Made by a program: the position numbers and the translations under genes. A stretch of 64,000 nt of DNA from Gnetum montanum. Taxonomy: Eukaryota > Streptophyta > Gnetopsida > Gnetales > Gnetaceae. The notes under the pieces are model-generated. The model had not been told where the DNA came from and searched no databases. It saw nothing but the letters and a program-made list of their open reading frames with translations. Position 1 is the stretch's first letter, and every line of letters begins with the position of its first letter. The stretch spans positions 280,777 to 344,776 of the forward strand of contig MNCI01017638.1 of assembly GCA_015680685.1 (NCBI GenBank). The letters run 5' to 3'. Shown one piece after another: positions 44,406 through 56,085 of this stretch.

Positions 44406-45269
44406 GTAAGTAACATCTTTAATGTCCAGAATACATAGATAGTCATCGTATTCAAGGAATAACTTGGAGCTAAAATTTTTCCAGATTGAGAGATTTGCAT
44501 GCCTGTACACATCCCAAGTTTCAAATTTGTGTTACTATTCTCCAGATGTGCGTTTCAGAACAAGCGAAGATTTCATGCCTCATGAGTTTAATAGTCTGGA
44601 ACTTTGATTATGGTTGTCGAAACTTAAAATGTAGATATTAATTTTCATTCACGTTTTCTTTACCATTCCCTTCTGCCACTGAATAGTTATCAGCCAGATC
44701 GCTTTTCATGCAATCATGTTAAATTTCAGTTCATTCAAAATGCAATATCCTTCAATTCTTTTTATTCAGAATTGTTACTTGTAATAGTTTCACATTTCAT
44801 TACTGAGCTTGTTGATAAATCCTCTTATTTGTTGCTGAAAAGTAACATCAATGCAGCTTTGACATAATCACTGAGATCAGATTTTAAGTGAACAGTTGCT
44901 CGTTGAAGTTTAAATATGTTAATATGAGTATTTCTACCTGACTTGCAGCCTTGTATTAACCACTTTTATCACTTGATATTGTAGCAATTGCTGTAACTGC
45001 ATATTTTTTGTCGAGAGAGCATCTTTCTACATGGTTCTTTTCCCTTTGAAACATGTGGAGAATTATAATCTTTAAGTGAAGGTAAGCCTTAAAATTTAAT
45101 TTAAGATCATAATGCTCTAAAGGGCTATTTGGAGTGATGCTAATCTTATTGTTTCTTAAGTTGAAAAATAGGGTTCAAGAGTGTAACTATGAACTCTACT
45201 TCACAAATTGAGCATTGAACCTCCTATAGTATATGTGATTTTAATAACTATTTTATATATTGTAAGTGA
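44406..45269. other. Intron after exon D, unassigned
   Basis: AT-rich, no recognised gene or element. Confidence 0.4.
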
Positions 45270-45800
45270 TAAATCATGTGGACTTGAACTTGTTTTGAAG
45301 CTTATTACATTTTGAGATATGCCTAATGTTTCTAAGTTAATATGAAAATTTTTGATGAACTAATTAAGGAAATTTACTATTTATTCATAAATTTTTCTAA
45401 TTAATTATTGTTTTAAGATAAAAAATATATTTTTATCAACAAATGAGAATAGGAAATTTCAACATTATTTTAGAATAATACTTTGAAATTAATGAAAAGT
45501 AAATCTAGTCTATTTTGATCTCTTAGATTTTTAAATTTATTGTATAATTTAATTAATAAAATTACATAAAAAATTCAAAGTTCTTGGATTGTCGTCAAAT
45601 TTGATTGACAACTTAATTTTACTTGTAGAGTATGGACGTATAATCAATTTCTTGATTGAGTCTCTTAAGTTTGACATTTTAATGTTAAACAATTAAAAAG
45701 GTACTTTATATGTGCATATTTTTCTATATTTGATCAAAATATTAATCCTTAACTAAGTATCCATAGCATGTTTGTACATATTTTAATAAGCTTGGTAGAT
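45270..45800 (+). repeat. Repeat R1 copy D (opposite orientation), partial
   Basis: The complement of copies A and E: GAACTTGTTTTGAAGCTTAT, CTAATGTTTCTAAGTTAATATG and TTTTAATGTTAAACAATTAA blocks are in order. It lacks the TGTAGTG terminus and ends next to the 5' LTR of the gypsy element. Strand given as for copy C. Confidence 0.6.
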
Positions 45801-45829
45801 ATAAAACAATGTAAAAATTTTAGTATAAA

Positions 45830-46619
45830 TATGCACCTACTAGTTGCGTTTATGGCAATCTAGATTTCAGTAGTAATGAAGCTCTTGTATTTTTTCCATT
45901 TGAAAGTTAGAATTTTTTCTTAGGTGCTCGTAGTAGGAGTCATTGAGTGTACAGATTTTTATTTGAGCATTGTGGTACTTAAGCATGATAGTGTGTGCAA
46001 CAATAAAGATGAACTTTCTGATAAATTTTGTAGCACTTTGGATAGATTAGCTATTTCATTTATGTATTCAATGTTTTTATTATTTGTTAAATGTTTTTAA
46101 TTATTTTGCAAATATTTTCCAGCAATTGAGTTAACGAAGCAATTAAGCTAGATAGATTGAATACATAAGTATGACTGCTTTGAGTGTAACACATATTCAC
46201 CTAGTAATCTCAGTAGCGTTATTGCTTGGTATGCCCAATAGCGTAGCGCTTGGTTGCCTAGCAGCGGATATGTGGGTTCAGAACATGTATGGAAACTAGA
46301 AACAGATACTTATGTTAAGATTAGTTAAATGTTAGTAAATTAGTTAATTTAGATTAGTTAATGAAATTACTTTTATCTATATTTGAGCACTGATCTATAA
46401 AACATAAAAATGATAAAAATCAAATGCCTTAGTTACACTTAACCATACCAATGAATGTCACAAGTGTAATTGGGAAGACAACAATTGACCTTAAGGTTAG
46501 GTTCACTTCTTAAAGGGCTAGTGCACTAGAAATAATAAAGTTCACGGAATTTGACCAAATTGCACGTAAATGCTTTATGATTCATATGGTTGGACGTAGG
46601 GGTACCTTGTCACTCATGT
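45830..46619 (+). repeat. Gypsy element 1, 5' LTR (start missing)
   Basis: Aligns with 54345-55135 of the 3' LTR from the TATAAA-like box onward. It ends GGGGTACCTTGTCACTCATG. The U3 start (TGATGA...) seen in the 3' LTR is replaced by R1 copy D sequence. Confidence 0.6.
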
Positions 46620-46715
46620 ATAGCAGAAAAGCATATGGTATAGTAGTAGTTGACTACGTGACAGAGAGATGATCGCTTGCGTGGAACGTTCTCAATAGTG
46701 GATTCAACCATTGGA

Positions 46716-47700
46716 ACCTTTCGACATATGGGGCATTGACTTCATGGGTTCCATCACATACATGTTTAACGTGAAAGCACATATTATAGTAGTAGTTGAT
46801 TATTGCACAACATAGGCAGAAGTAGCAACCGTTATTGACTGTACATCATCCATTGTTGTCAAATTTATACAATAAAATATCGTGAATAGGTTTGGGATGC
46901 TACATTCACTAATTTCTGATAATGGAACTCATTTCACAGGTGTCACATTTAGGAAATCAATGCAACGCTTGGGGGTAAAACATAAATTAACATCACCTTA
47001 CTACACCCAAGCTAATGGTCAAGCAGAGGTAGCTAACCAAGAGATAACAAAAATATTAGCATGAACCATTAGGAAATATAGGAAGGACTAGAGTGCAAAA
47101 CTTAACGATGCTTTATGTGCTTATCGTTCAACTTGGAAACTTCCTATTGAATATTCTCCCTACGAGTTAGTGTACAAGAAACTTCCAATGCTCTCAATTC
47201 AATTCGAGCTCTATACACTCTTAACGACTTGTGATCTAAACCTTGACCTAAGTCTAGCATAGAAGAAAAGATTGATCAATCTGAACATGCTAGACGAAAA
47301 TCACTTAGTGGCCCTATCTTTGAATGAGGTGAATAAGGCATTCAGTAAGCAACTTCATGACCTTAGAATCAGGAAAGTAAAACTTCAACCAAGAGATAAG
47401 GTTCTTTACTGGAACCCCACACATGTACCCCAAAAGACAAAATTTCAAACATTGTGAAAGGAACCTTATATAAGTGATCAAACCTTTTCCTCTAGGGCCA
47501 TGTTGATCTACAAACATGATAGCCCAAATAAAAAGTAGTTGGTCCACATCCAACGAGTGAAGCTCTTCCTTGAATTGAGAAAGGCTGGTGCAATTACTGC
47601 CTCGACGGATGGACAACCACATTCTATTTTTTGGATCTCCTCCTTCCAACTCAGTCATGGGGGAGATGGCCATTCGTGTTGACCATTACCATGGCCTCTT
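46716..47700 (+). pseudogene. Gypsy integrase, copy 1 (DD35E intact)
   Basis: Reads FDIWGIDFMG (first Asp), VVDYCTT, then 46882-47064 open: LISDNGTHFTG (second Asp) and YYTQANGQAEVANQEI with the Glu exactly 35 residues after the second Asp. It continues KLPIEYSPYELVYKK, LRIRKVKLQPRDKVLYW and KFQTL, stop, KEPYISDQ, the degenerate GPY/F motif of Ty3/gypsy integrase C-termini. The enzyme joins element cDNA to host DNA. Several stops; not functional. Confidence 0.8.
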
Positions 47701-47925
47701 AGTTTTTTTTACCTTTTTGTTTTTCATGTTTTTGATTTTACAAATTTTGATTTTTGGATTTTTCTAATTTTACACCATCTTTAATACCTTTAAACTTTCT
47801 TGATTATTTTACATTATTCTATATATTTTACTTTGTTTTGTTTTATTTAAGTATGATATTTTCTCATTTATGTTGTTGCTAATGATGAGTTGTTGTTGGT
47901 TGAATATCATAATATACGCCTTCCC

Positions 47926-48880
47926 CTTTCGACATATGGGGCATTAACTTCATTGGTCCTATCACATCCATGTCTAACGAGAAGGCGTATATTATAGTAG
48001 CAGTTGATTACTGTACAAAATGAGCAGAAGTAGTAGCCATTACTGATTGTACATCATCCACTATTGCTAAATTTATACAACAAAATATTGTGAATAGGTT
48101 TGGGGTGCAACATTTGCTAATTTCTAATAATGGAATTTATTTCATTGGTGCCACATTTAGAAAATTAATGCAATGCTTGGGAGTAGAACATAAATTAACA
48201 ACACCTTACCAACCCCAAGCTAATGGTCAAGCAGAGTTAACCAACCAAGAGATTACAAAAATACTAACGCGAACCATTAGTAAATATAGGAAGGATTGGA
48301 GTACAAAACTTAATGATGCTCTTTGGGCTTATTATTCAATTTGGAAACTTCCTATTGGATATTCTCTCTATGATTTAGTGTACAGAAAACTTCTAATGCT
48401 CTTGATTCAATTCGAGCTTCGTACACTCTCAACAGCCTGTGATCTAAACCTTGACCTAAGTCTAGCATAGAAGGAAAGATTGATCAATTTGAATGTGCTA
48501 GACAAAAAATGTTTAGTGGCCATATCTTTGAATGAGGTGAACAAGGCATTTAGCAAGCAACATCATGATCTTAGAATCAGGAAAGTAAAACTTAAACCAA
48601 GAGATAAGGTTTTTTATTGGAACCCTACACATGTACCCCAAAAGAAAAAATTCCAAACATTGTGGAAGGGACCTTATATAATTGATCAAACCTTTTCCTT
48701 TGGGGCCATGTTAATCTACAAACCTGACAGCCCAAATAAAAGGTAGTTGGTCAACATCCAATAAGTGAAGCTCTTTCTTGAACCTAGATCGGCCAGTGCA
48801 ATTACCACCTCAATGGATGGACAACCACATTCTATTTTTTGGATCTCCTCCTTCCAACTCAGTCATGGGGGAGATAGCTA
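47926..48880 (+). pseudogene. Gypsy integrase, copy 2 (catalytic Asp lost)
   Basis: 48090-48470 is open: LLISNNGIYFIG (second catalytic Asp changed to Asn), YQPQANGQAELTNQEI and DWSTKLNDALWAY. 48480-48746 continues LRIRKVKLKPRDKVFYW and FQTLWKGPYIIDQTF with an intact GPY motif. This copy has fewer stops than copy 1 over this part but a dead active site. Confidence 0.8.
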
Positions 48881-49158
48881 TTTGTGCTGACCATTACCAT
48901 GACCTCTCAATTGTTCTACCTTTTTGTTTTCACATTTTTGATTTTACAAATTTTTGATTTTCAAATTTTTTTAATTTTACACCATCTTTAGTACCTTTAA
49001 ACTTTCTTGATTATTTTACACTTTCTTATATATTTTACTTTATTTTTCTTTTTTTTTGTTTAAGTGTGATATTTTCTCATTTTTGCTAATAAATTTGCTT
49101 TATTTTCACAGGACACAATGCTATTGTTGTTGTTTACTAATGATAGCTTGTGCTTAAT

Positions 49159-49512
49159 GTGTGACTGTTAATGTCTAGTTTCTATTTTTGAATTCTAATG
49201 TCTGATGACTTTGACATCTTTTATTTTTCCTGGAACAGGGAGTCCATGCTATCTGTCCATCCAATGAACTCTATGGTTTTCCTTATTATGGGAATTTGAA
49301 GTCCCTTCCATTAAAAGAAACTTTTAATCGATCANCGTGTGACTGTTAATGTCTAGTTTCTATTTTTGAATTCTAATGTTTGATGACTTTGACATCTTTT
49401 ATTTTTCCTGGAACACGGAGTCCATGCTATCTGTCCATCCAATGAACTCTATGGTTTTCCTTATTCTGGGAATTTGAAGTCCCTTCCATTAAAAGAAACT
49501 TTTATTCGATCA
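49159..49512. repeat. 176-bp direct repeat joined by a single N
   Basis: 49159-49334 and 49337-49512 are nearly identical (GTGTGACTGTTAATGTCTAG to GAAACTTTTA-TCGATCA), separated by the only isolated N in the window (49335) plus one base. This looks like an unmerged contig overlap. Confidence 0.85.
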
Positions 49513-51600
49513 ATAACCTTGGTAGTTTCAGAATTAGGAAGGATTCAATGGTTTGTAAAGGGTGTGACTTCAAGGGAACTCAATACTCTTTGTACTCTTC
49601 TTCTTACTTGAGTGCTTGAGTGATTTTACAGACTTTTTACCATTCCATACCACCCAGTGGAGGAAGTTAAAATAACGTTGTTGCATAGTGTGGTTTTCAT
49701 TCAAAAAAAAAAGAGAGTGAATTCAAGGAACACCCTTTCAACACAAATAAGTCCTTGCACACCCCTTGGACAAATAAAAGGGGTATAAGCACTAGTTATG
49801 AGACTTGAACGACATGCACCTATGGCTGATGGTTCCCTCTAACTAAGGCCCTCTCTCTTACTTCCTACTTCTCTTTTCCTCTCTTTGTGGAACTGTGGTT
49901 GTTTTGTGAAAGCACTCTTATGTCTCGAGTGGGTGGATTGGTCTTAGAGTGGTGATGTAAAGTCATTGAAAGTGGATGGTTTTGGTCTGGACTAAAGATG
50001 GAACTTCTTGAGTCATTTTAACCACAAATTCCACAAGAGACTTCTTATGACCTCAATTTGGAACTCCATTCCACCTTCTCTATCATCCATCCATGTTGTC
50101 ATAACTCACCTCATTGCTGGGTTTCATGTTATGCTCTATGTCTTAGTTTGATATGTTGGGATTCTTGAATGGAGTCTTTTAGGTTGGTTCTTAACTTGTC
50201 ATGATCATTAAATTGACTATGGGGCCCATGGACTCCTCAGTTGAGGCTATGCAAGGGCAAAAAGGGCATGAACCTTCTATGGGGAGGACCCACTTGCATA
50301 GCTTTTGGCTTGATTAGTTACAGTTCCTTACCTTTGACATTGCTACAATCCTATATTTCGCATTTTCCATTGCATAAACCACTTAGTACTCCTTAGCCTT
50401 TTATTCTATTCATCCACTTAGTTAATTGTTCTCCATTTTTTCAAATTTATGAACTTTAATGCCCTCTTCTCATGATTTCATACTATTCTTGATCTTCTAA
50501 GCTTTCATTTGACCCCAATTTCATCAAAAAAATCCTTGTATTTTGAAAATTTGACCAAAGTCAATAGTTGCATTGAGAAGGCCTTGTTGACACAGCTAAC
50601 CATGTTGACGAGGCCCTATTGATGAGGCCTCATCAACATAGTCCAAAAATACTATATATACCATCGCATAGTTAGGAATTTTTTGCAATTTACTCAAAAC
50701 ACAGGGAGTTTTTGCAATTTTTTAGAGCCCAAAACCTTCTAGAGTTCATAACTTCCCAATTGTTTGTCCAAATTACTCCGTTTGTCAATCTTACACTTAC
50801 TAGAGGTAAGATCTTTATCATGGGGGCCATAAACCTTAAGGTTTTCGATGAAATTTTTGAAAATTTTTCTAACTTCCCCAAGGGTTAGTAACCTTAACAA
50901 CATAAAAATATTAACTTTTTTGATAGTTAACCCTTCGAACAACCTCCAAGATGAATTATTTATAATAACACATAAAATAAATAATAATTGGATTAATTAA
51001 ATCAGTCATAATCACAACTTAGCCAAGTGTAACTATCCTCAAGAGTTAAGGTATCCCAATTGTTTTAAGGTTATACAATGATTGCTAATCCATGGTCTTA
51101 TTGTGATTATAGATGACACCCAAACAAAAACCTCTGTAGGAAGGAGAACCCTCACAACCATGAGAGAAGCAACGTAGAGCTAAAAGGGGCTAGCAAGAAC
51201 AAGGCCAAGAACTACCAAAGGCAACCCATGTAATGGGATGTCTTCAGGAAGAGCCTGAAGTGGAATCTATCTGACAGATTGTAGACAAAGAAGTGCCAAC
51301 CAAATAATCACAATGAGGAGAAGCACCTAGACCCCTGCCAAGGCTTGAGGTCACTCTGACTGAAGCCTGCCTAGACATCATCAAGTTTTGAGAAATCCAA
51401 AGATCAGTTCTTCAAGAGATAAACTTTGGATTATTTTTGGAGAAAGATCCATAAAATGTCAAGACACAATTACAAGCCTCTCCCATGTGGCCAGTCATCA
51501 CGTCTAGTGGGGAATGGTACATGGGAGAGACCTATCTCTTCTAGAGTAGTTGAAGGCTAGGGTTCATTGTAAAAATCAAGGACATTCAAGTGTCCTACTT
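49513..51600. other. Element 1 interior, non-coding, with LTR-U3-like fragment
   Basis: No pol gene recognised. At about 50565-50660 the words GAGGCC(C/T)...GATGAGGCC and CATCAACATAG plus CTATATATA resemble the U3 of the LTR at 54204, so part of another LTR of the family may lie here. Confidence 0.4.
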
Positions 51601-51639
51601 GGCGGAAGTTGTTACATAGGCACTGGGGTTGCCAAACGT

Positions 51640-54015
51640 TGGAACACAGTTGGTAGAGATATTAACAAAAGGTGATCCTAAGGCAAAAAGAAAATGGACC
51701 CAGTGATACTATAGGGTGGACCGTAAGGAGTATGGTACACTGGTGGAGCATATTTATTTCAAGATTGCAGCCTATCACCTCAATCCAACGGTGAGGCCAA
51801 GTAAGGTGACTACTTTCTCCACCCAAGCATGCGCCACTCTAAGCGGAAAATTTCCCGTTAACCTTCCATAGCTGATCTATTTGAAGATCAAGAAGTGCTT
51901 CAAGGAGAATGAATGTGGAATGAAGACTTTGCCCTTTCCATCTCTCATTAGGAAACTTTGCAAAAGGGCAGGCATTTTTCACTATTCTAACAATACCCTC
52001 AAGCATGCTTCCTTAGCCTCAAGGTCAGAAATAATGAAAGAAAAGATACCAATAACCACTCAAGAAGAGGACTTGCCACCACCACCACCCACTCAGGAGA
52101 CAACACTAGAGGCTCATGCAATCCTTGAGCATCTACATCAAATCTGAGAATAGCTCTTGAGTAAACAAAAGCAACAAGCAGGAATGAGTGGGGTGGATCC
52201 ATTTGTGTATCAACTAGAAATGAGTCACCTTAATGAGATGGCCCATATAGTTAGCTAGATGGAGAGGGGCGGTTCCATTTTCTCTACCCAAAGAATGCTT
52301 GAGACCTTTGAGGTTGGATCCCAATGCTTGAGAGGTAACGATGTCACTAGCAACATACCATCTATTCCTAGAAATCTTTGGGAATGCTACCACTTTCTCA
52401 ATGAGGTTGGACGAAGGTGAAGAGGCAACTATCTTGGTGATGTAGCACCAAGGGCAGGAGACAATGGTAGAAGTGGTTGTTGATCATGTAGCAGAATCAT
52501 TGAACACACCCATGGTGTATGTACTAGACATATCTGTACTTCAAGATGTATAGACATTCAGAGGCATGGTCAGTGGGAAATTGAATGCAACCCAACATGA
52601 ATAGTTGTTGGAACGATTGGTAGGAACTAGGAAACCAACTCTAGACATCTTTGATCTTCTAGAGAACATCATTGCAACCTAGTTGGAGCTACTAAATTCA
52701 AGGGGTAGATGCATTATTTTGGAAGGGCAACTAGAAGTAACCCAAGAGTAAAATCAATGCTTGGTTGTAGAGGTTGATGAACTTTGTGCTTGATTTGTAG
52801 AATAAGAAATCCTTAGCCTGATAATGATAAGAGATGAAGCTATCAAAAAACTTCAAGAATGATTTCAAAAGGCTGAGAAGGAATTAGTAATGGCCATCTT
52901 CAAATAGTCTGTAGCAGAAGCTAAAACATATTTCATCAAAAAGGATTTGAATTAGATGTGCTAAGAGAATAAAGCATTGACCATGCAAAATCATTGCTTG
53001 CAAAATGTTGATGCTTAGAGAGATCAAATGTAAGAATTCATTCATCAATAGTAGGAGCAGCTTGCCAAAGTCAATACTAAATTGAGGAAATTGATCATGA
53101 AGAACCACAATCTATCTATGGAGGAGGTATGCACCTTGTGTCAAAATTCTACCATCGAGATCATTGCCTCAAAGAATGAAGCCCTCAAATTTGAGAAAGT
53201 GAAGAATCACCATAAGGACTAGGTTAGCTTGCTAAAGGAAGTTAATGAAAAACAAATCTAAATGGAAAAGGAAAAAATAAATGAAACCATCCAACAACTC
53301 TACCAAGGAAGAGAGATGTGGTAGCCCATCCTTGATGGGATTGATGCCTACAACAAAGCAGAGATTTGCTTAAAGGAGTTGCAAATCAAGGAAATGACAG
53401 AGTACATAGAGTTGGCCAATCTCCATTATGCAAACTTGGCAATGTTGATAGCTAGAAGACCATGGTTAGAATTGGAAAAATAGGTGCTAGCTCATATCTA
53501 CTATATGAGGCCAAGTTCAACATCACAAGGACACCTAGCAAAACCTTGAGTCTGCTAACATTGAACTCGAAGTTCTCAAAGGGTGATTTAGAGATCAATG
53601 ATCTATCACTGAGAACCTAGTTAGATGGATGAATGACTATCAAGAGCTAAAGAACACAATGAGAGTGTTCGACATTGAATGCAAATAGTTTGTTACCTAG
53701 TTTGTCAATGCCAAGGAGTTGTTTCTAGCAATCCCGTGTCCTTGGGATGTGCCTATTTCAACCCACATTAGGGAAGCTATGTGGATGGTTCCTAATCCTA
53801 GGAGTAAGGAAGAAAAAATGAAAGCACTAATAGATGCTTTCTGCCTCCTACTTGAAGTTGAAATAACAACAGGACAATTGCAACTAGCTCAACCACCACC
53901 AGTGCGTGAAGCCAGTGAAGGCCCCTTGGAGCCTCAAGAACCACCACCGCCTGGGACCATTTTATCTTCTCCAACAAGCTTCACACCATCAAGGAACATG
54001 TTGTATAATTTTTGA
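51640..54015 (+). pseudogene. Extra ORF of gypsy element 1: plant transposon-protein-like domain plus long coiled coil
   Basis: The amino part (51640-52150) reads EYGTLVEHIYFKIAAYHLNP, KFPVNLP, LIYLKIKKCFKENECGMKTL and PFPSLIRKLCKRAGI, then a Pro-rich hinge (EEDLPPPPPTQETT). The PFPSLIRKLCKRAGI block is the hallmark of the plant transposon-protein (Transposase_32-like) family. 52160-53600 is heptad-rich across several stops (IKKLQERFQKAEKEL, LKFEKVKNHHKD, LKELQIKEMTEYIELANLHY). The end, 53719-54015, is open with IREAMWMVPNPRSKEEKMKA and a Pro-rich tail. It lies between integrase and the 3' LTR. Function unknown. Confidence 0.55.
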
Positions 54016-54203
54016 AGAGAATCATGGTGTTCAATTTTGTATCCTAAACACCTTCATTTTTTTGTAATGTGTTGATTTGTACACTCCATTTTTTGTCAAG
54101 TTAGTCAGTTTGTTTTGTGTGAAGAAAAGTTAGTCAATAATCCCATACCTTCCCAATTTTGTAATAGAACTTGAGGACAAGTTGTCATTTAGTCGTGGAG
54201 GTA

Positions 54204-55135
54204 TGATGAATTGCATTAAGTTGGTTGTGTCAATGAGGCCTTGTCGATGTGACCTTGTCAATGAGGCCTAGTTGACGCATCCTACCATGCGTCGATGAGG
54301 CCCCATCAACATAGTGTTTATTTTCTTGATTTTTGGCTATAAACACACACTTGCAACCACATTTATGGCATAAGTAGATTTTAGTTATAGTGGAGCTCTT
54401 GCATTTTTTCCATTTGAAAGTTAGAATTTTTTTCTTGAGTGCCTGCAATAGGAGTCACTGAGTGTATGGATATTTATTCAAGCATTGTTATACCTGAGCA
54501 TGATAGTGTGTGTAGCAATAAAGATGAGCTTTTTGATAAGTCTTGTAGCACTTTAGATAGATTACTTATTTTATTTATGCATTTAATGTTCTCAATTATT
54601 TATTAAATGTTTTCCATAAGTTATTAAATATTTTCTAGTTATTACATTAATGAAGCAATTAAGCTAGATAAATTACACACATAAGTATAGCTATTTCAAG
54701 TGTAACACATATTTGCTTGGTAATCCTAGTAGTGTTATTTCTTGGTACATCCAATAGCATAGCATTTGGTTGCCTAGTAGTGGATACGTGGGTTCAAGAT
54801 GTGTACGAAAAGTGGGATCAAATTCTTATGATAGAATTAGTTAAATGCTATTTAATTTGTTAATTTAGATTAGTTAATCAAATTTCTTTTCTCTACATTT
54901 TGACCACCAAACTATAAAACATAAAATGATAAAATTTGGATGCCTCAGACACACTTAACCATACCAACGAATGTCATGAGTGTAATTGGGAAGACAATGA
55001 TTGACCTTAAGATTAGATTCACTTCCTAAAGGACTAGTGCACCAAAAACAATAAATTCCAAAAAATTTGACCGAATCACGCGTGAATGCTTTGTGATTTG
55101 TATGGTTGGGCATAGGGGTACCTCGCTGCTCATCA
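54204..55135 (+). repeat. Gypsy element 1, 3' LTR
   Basis: Starts TGATGAATTGC directly after a purine-rich tract (GTCGTGGAGGTA) and ACTTGAGGACAAGTT, ends GCTGCTCATCA. Length about 932 bp. TATA-like GGCTATAAAC at about 54342. The U3 has short GATGAGGCC/GTCAATGAGGCC repeats. Confidence 0.75.
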
Positions 55136-55183
55136 TAGTTACTATAGAAACATAGATTGGTTAGAAATACATGTATGTGGAAC

Positions 55184-56041
55184 TGATGAATGATGAGGTA
55201 CCCCTATGCTCAACCATACACATATGAGCATGTACGTGTGATCTAGTCAAACTCCATAGACGGACTAGTTTTGGCACCTAGATAGTTACACGGTGATCAC
55301 AATTTGCTATCTTTCCACTTGGACTAGTATTTACTTTGTCACGTATGGTTTAGTCCAAAGTGAGGTGTATGATGTGATTTATAACACTAGACTACTCCTA
55401 GAGATGATGAGAAATAATCTTGATTTAGCTAATAAGCAATATGAAGTAAAATCTAAACTAGCCTAAGTGTAATGAGCATCCATACTTAATCATCCGCACA
55501 CATCTTGGACCTCATGTACTACCTCTGGGATTACCAAGTGCATATTACTTAAGCACTACTAGATATGCTACTGGGTTACCAAGTAGTTACACTTAAATGT
55601 TCGTGATTAAGACGTACTCATTTTGCATTAATAATAGGAATAGTAAATAACAATAAGGAAATATTAACTAAGAAAATAATAAATAATATTTAACAATTAA
55701 ACAATTAAAAACTAAGTGAATGCTGCAATGATGGAGTAATCTCGATCTTTAGTACCGATTGTGTGCATGTCCAAGTATGTCACACTCAAACAAAGGTTCC
55801 ATACAATTACAAGCATTAGACTGTGGGCATGCACTTAGGAAAGAACTGAAAACTAATTGAAAACTAACAAAAATACTTAACCCTAAAACTTACTAACTAA
55901 CTCCCCCTCCCGATGTGCCTGAGTGCTATATTTATAGGCCAACACAGGGATATTATATCCAAGCTGAGACATTGGATACCTGATATTGTGTACTCGATAT
56001 CACGTACCTGATATCAAAGCCTGGCAAACCACGATTCATCA
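55184..56041 (-). repeat. LTR element 2, 3' LTR
   Basis: Minus-strand start TGATGAATCGTGGTTTGCC, TATA-like GGCCTATAAATATAGCAC (complement of about 55925-55942). Three ATATC/GATAT words cluster in U3 (55945-56020). Confidence 0.85.
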
Positions 56042-56085
56042 TATCCCCATGATTGAATAAAAAATTGTCCTCAAGTCAAACAATG
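56042..56085 (-). promoter_or_regulatory. Polypurine tract region of LTR element 2
   Basis: The complement reads ACTTGAGGACAA, spacer, CATGGGGATA directly before the 3' LTR start. The same ACTTGAGGACAA plus GTGGAGGTA precedes the 3' LTR of element 1. Confidence 0.65.

Larger units (their letters stand above)
46716..49140 (+). repeat. Tandem duplication of integrase end plus downstream spacer, ~1.21 kb units
   Basis: Unit 1 starts at about 46717 (CCTTTCGACATATGGGGCAT) and unit 2 at 47926 (same words). Both include the integrase, the HSIFWISSFQLSHGG coding block and the T-rich spacer with ACACCATCTTTA(A/G)TACCTTT. Units differ by scattered substitutions, so the duplication is old, not an assembly echo. 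Confidence 0.85.
45830..55135 (+). mobile_element. Ty3/gypsy-type LTR element 1 with extra ORF
   Basis: The LTR-like blocks at 45830-46619 and 54204-55135 share TTTTTTCCATTTGAAAGTTA, ACTGAGTGTA-type, GATAGTGTGTG, AGCAATTAAGCTAGATA and CATAGGGGTACC blocks in the same orientation. The inside has a duplicated integrase end (46716-49140) and then a long coiled-coil ORF (51640-54015). Gag, protease and RT are missing. The extra ORF after integrase recalls the third ORF of Athila/Tat-type plant gypsy elements. The 5' LTR lacks its start. Confidence 0.65.

Noticed and set aside
44945-44990. Possible further host exon after an acceptor-like TGACTTGCAG
   Set aside because: A stop occurs quickly, and no donor keeps the phase of exon D.
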